From Fibrobacter sp. (GTDB lineage: Bacteria > Fibrobacterota > Fibrobacteria > Fibrobacterales > Fibrobacteraceae), in contig JAFXLS010000086.1 of assembly GCA_017530965.1 (NCBI GenBank), positions 1 to 50,049 of the forward strand: DNA of 50,049 nucleotides, written 5' to 3'. Of the stretch, positions 48,309 to 50,049 are shown in pieces (the stretch's first letter is position 1; the number at the start of each line of letters is the position of its first letter). A program made the translations under genes and the position numbers. The notes below the pieces were generated by a model. That model was given only the letters and a program-made list of their open reading frames with translations, did no database searches and had not been told where the DNA came from.

Positions 48309-48545
48309 GACTGTGTAGAATCTACACATCGCCGTGACACAACTTTTACAAAAAATAATGCAACCCAGACAAAGTTTTTAGTTAGTTTGTACTCAATTGC
48401 ACTTTGTCCTTAATTTTTGTTTTTTCGTCGGAAACGGGCATTTGGGGTGATACGCTTTTGAAATTTTGGCGGTATCTTTGAAGACAAGGGAACGCAAGAG
48501 TTCCTGAGACAAAAACCGACAACCTTCAAGAACGAGGATAGAATC
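48309..48545. other. Intergenic region between the SecA-like and DUF6261-like genes
   Basis: These 237 bases hold a perfect palindrome near the left end (48312-48328) and otherwise AT-rich sequence that presumably contains the promoter of the DUF6261-like gene. No clear -35/-10 pair and no T-run terminator for the SecA-like transcript were seen. Confidence 0.4.
48312..48328. promoter_or_regulatory. Perfect 17-bp palindrome, possible operator
   Basis: TGTGTAGA-A-TCTACACA is a perfect 8-bp inverted repeat around one central base. It begins 4 bases after the stop codon of the SecA-like gene. With a single-base spacer it suits a dimeric DNA-binding protein better than an RNA terminator, and no T-run follows. 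The binding protein is unknown. Confidence 0.45.
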
Positions 48546-49319
48546 ATGATGAAGATTCACGCTCTCAACTACAGAACACTCCGCAACGAAGAATTCCTGG
48601 GACTCCACAAGTACTTCGTTGAGCAGACTGCAAGCATCACCAGCGAAGAGATTCGCAAGTCCATCGAAGCCTACCGCACCTCTGTAACCGAATACGCTAA
48701 CCTCATTGAAGTGTCTGTCGACGAATCTGCCGCAAGGGCCGTCAGCCGCCTTGATTCCGAACGCAATGCCGCCTACTCCTCTTGCAGGAACTTTGCGAAG
48801 AGCCTCAAGTCGCTTGCCGACAGCGGCGTGGTTGCCACGGGAGAACGCCTCCGCAAGATCTTTGCCGAGAACGCCGACCCCACGAGGCTGAATCAGGACC
48901 AGTCCACGGGTACTTTCACGAACCTCATCAATACCCTCAAGGAAATTGGTGATGACAAGTTGAGCGCCTGCGGATTCAAGCCCTGGCTCGAAAACCTCGA
49001 AAGCAAGCACAACGAATACCTGACGGCGGTGCAGAACCGCAACAAGGAAATCGCTTCGAAGGTGGCCGACGCCAACAAGGTGTATCGCGAACGCTGCCTC
49101 GAAGGATTCGGAATCGTGACGACGCTTGCTATCGGCAAGGCCACCCTCGACAAGGACGAAGGCTGCATCCAGTTCATCAACGCTGTGAACAGCCACATCG
49201 ACCAGAAGAAGGTGCACCTGAAACTTCGCAAGGGAAAAGGGAAGAATACGACCGAGTCTCCCGAGACGACCGTGGTAGAATTCCCCACCGAAACGAAGGA
49301 AGAGGAAAATGCCGCATAG
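48546..49319 (+). CDS. DUF6261-like protein (257 aa)
   Basis: An all-helical cytoplasmic protein that fits DUF6261, a family of unknown function. It has an N-terminal LNYRTLRNEEFLGLH segment, a middle full of charged helices (SRLDSERNAAYSS, KSLKSLADSG) and a C-terminal helix bundle ending in a K-rich then E-rich tail. No signal peptide, metal motif or enzyme motif is visible. Two adjacent ATG codons (48546 and 48549) could start it; GAGGA lies 8 bases before the first. It has its own upstream region and is followed by a strong terminator, so it is probably monocistronic and not part of the export locus. Confidence 0.8.
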   Translation: MMKIHALNYRTLRNEEFLGLHKYFVEQTASITSEEIRKSIEAYRTSVTEYANLIEVSVDESAARAVSRLDSERNAAYSSCRNFAKSLKSLADSGVVATGERLRKIFAENADPTRLNQDQSTGTFTNLINTLKEIGDDKLSACGFKPWLENLESKHNEYLTAVQNRNKEIASKVADANKVYRERCLEGFGIVTTLAIGKATLDKDEGCIQFINAVNSHIDQKKVHLKLRKGKGKNTTESPETTVVEFPTETKEEENAA

Positions 49320-49348
49320 CTGTAAACGACATAACTTGAATAACATTG

Positions 49349-49386
49349 CTCCTGCCTGATAAAAATCAGGCAGGAGTTTTTTGTTT
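49349..49386 (+). terminator. Rho-independent terminator of the DUF6261-like gene
   Basis: A perfect 12-bp stem (CTCCTGCCTGAT and ATCAGGCAGGAG) with a 4-base A loop is followed directly by TTTTTTG. It lies 29 bases after the stop codon and is the only textbook intrinsic terminator seen in the window. Confidence 0.95.
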
Positions 49387-49387
49387 T

Positions 49388-49577
49388 ACAGGGCGTGGCC
49401 GAGTAGGTCGTGCCCTGTGTTGCGAGGGGGAGCGGGGGGAACCCCCGCAGCGTTAGGGATAGTGACCCCTTGGGGACAAGACCCGCGCAGCGGGGCTTGG
49501 TTCTGGGAGGTGAGCGGCAAGCGTAAGCGAAGCCGATTGCCCCCAGAATATAGCCCGACCCACACGACAGTGTGGGG
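49388..49577. other. GC-rich non-coding stretch with five consecutive hairpins
   Basis: Five inverted repeats follow one another: ACAGGGC/GCCCTGT (49388-49394 and 49412-49418, with an inner GGCC/GGTC stem), GCGGGGG/CCCCCGC (49432-49448), CCCGC/GCGGG (49482-49494), TTCTGGG/CCCAGAA (49501-49507 and 49542-49548) and CCCACAC/GTGTGGG (49559-49576). A short CCCC-tt-GGGG also occurs near 49466. The only open frame across it has no ribosome binding site and a low-complexity product. A structured RNA or a dispersed intergenic repeat is possible. Which strand would be transcribed is unknown. Confidence 0.45.
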
Positions 49578-49780
49578 AACGCCTATGCGTCGACGGCGAT
49601 ATCGGCGAGGTTGTTGCGGCTCTCTTCTAGTGCTCTAGTCGGTGTTCCCGTCGCAAACCAGTAATTATAAAAATTTCCGAACCGTAAAACCGTTAATCCC
49701 AGCCGTATTTTTACTATTGCGAATCGGTGATGTTATATCTAATTTGTATTTAAGAATAGATAGCCCAAAAGGAACATTCC
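49578..49780. other. AT-rich leader before the flavodoxin-type gene
   Basis: These ~200 bases turn from GC-rich to AT-rich after about 49660 and should hold the promoter of the next gene. TTATAT near 49733 could be a -10 element, but no matching -35 is evident. Nothing else was seen. Confidence 0.3.
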
Positions 49781-50049
49781 ATGAAAAAACTCGCTAGAAT
49801 TTACACTCTTGTCTTAACGCTTGTGCTTGCCCTGCTCTTCTTGGCAGGCTGCGCCGAACGCAACAGGGCCGACCAGAATGCCGATGCGGATTTCTCGAAA
49901 AAAGGCGATGTGCTGGTGGTGTATTTCACCTGGTCTGGGCACCTGCGGAGCATGGCGCACTGGATTGCCGACGAAGTCGGAGCCGATTACGCCCGCATCT
50001 TGCGCAAGGAAGAATACCCTGTTAGCTACAACGAAACAGTCGATGTCGC
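49781..50049 (+). CDS. Flavodoxin-like lipoprotein, 5' part (truncated by window edge)
   Basis: The start ATG follows AAAAGGAAC. The first 89 residues include a signal peptide with lipobox FLAGC (Cys24), a short charged linker, and then VLVVYFTWSGHLRSMA at about residues 48-63. This is the first beta-strand and phosphate-binding loop of a flavodoxin fold, as in the flavodoxin-like lipoproteins of several anaerobes. FMN binding and a redox role at the envelope are likely from the family. The rest of the gene lies outside the window. Confidence 0.82.
   Translation, partial: MKKLARIYTLVLTLVLALLFLAGCAERNRADQNADADFSKKGDVLVVYFTWSGHLRSMAHWIADEVGADYARILRKEEYPVSYNETVDV

Noticed and set aside
48393..49346. 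A 317-codon antisense frame opposite the DUF6261-like gene
   Set aside because: It has no ribosome binding site, spans a promoter region and begins next to the terminator. The plus-strand gene has a good start, helical protein sequence and a matching terminator.
49381..49638. An 85-codon frame across the hairpin region
   Set aside because: It overlaps the terminator T-run, has no ribosome binding site and gives a low-complexity R/G/P-rich product, so the region is better read as non-coding.

Overview
The window looks like chromosomal DNA of a Fibrobacterota bacterium, probably Fibrobacter or a close relative. The evidence is two lipoproteins with a lipobox cysteine, a long poly-serine linker and a C-terminal FISUMP domain (Fibrobacter succinogenes major paralogous domain), another lipoprotein with a serine-rich tail, and generally Gram-negative envelope genes. 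No tRNA, rRNA, CRISPR array, insertion sequence or phage gene was seen. Lineage and functions are inferred from the sequence alone; no database search was run.

About two thirds of the window (32.9 of 50.0 kb) is two giant paralogous genes of 5633 and 5332 codons. Each encodes a calcium-binding (RTX/haemolysin-type repeat) protein that begins with a short LEPR-type N-terminal motif instead of a hydrophobic signal peptide. Each sits in the same three-gene module: a small LEPR-motif ORF, a FISUMP lipoprotein, then the giant gene. Module A spans 384-18598 and module B 26491-44186. The small ORF of module A appears to be an internally deleted relic of the 151-codon one in module B, because the block around the stop codon and ribosome binding site is the same in both.

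Between the modules lie two ATPase plus PD-(D/E)XK-like gene pairs (18635-20157 and 24459-26484), a DUF3467-like gene, and a minus-strand operon (23940 to 20160) for an outer-membrane lipoprotein, a periplasmic HlyD-type adaptor and a TolC-type outer-membrane channel. Directly after the second giant gene, and overlapping each other by one base, come a membrane protein that fuses a PqqD-like domain, an M50 (site-2 protease) core and an HlyD-like periplasmic arm, and a short SecA-like ATPase. No ABC exporter of the HlyB type is present.

The simplest reading, which is an inference, is a self-contained export locus for giant surface or secreted RTX proteins. The LEPR motif would be the export tag, the PqqD-like/M50 protein would recognise and perhaps process it, the SecA-like ATPase would drive transport, and the HlyD and TolC proteins would form the envelope conduit, replacing the usual type I ABC transporter. 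The right end (48309-50049) is ordinary by comparison: a DUF6261-like gene with a clear terminator, a run of five hairpins in a GC-rich non-coding stretch, and the start of a flavodoxin-type lipoprotein gene.
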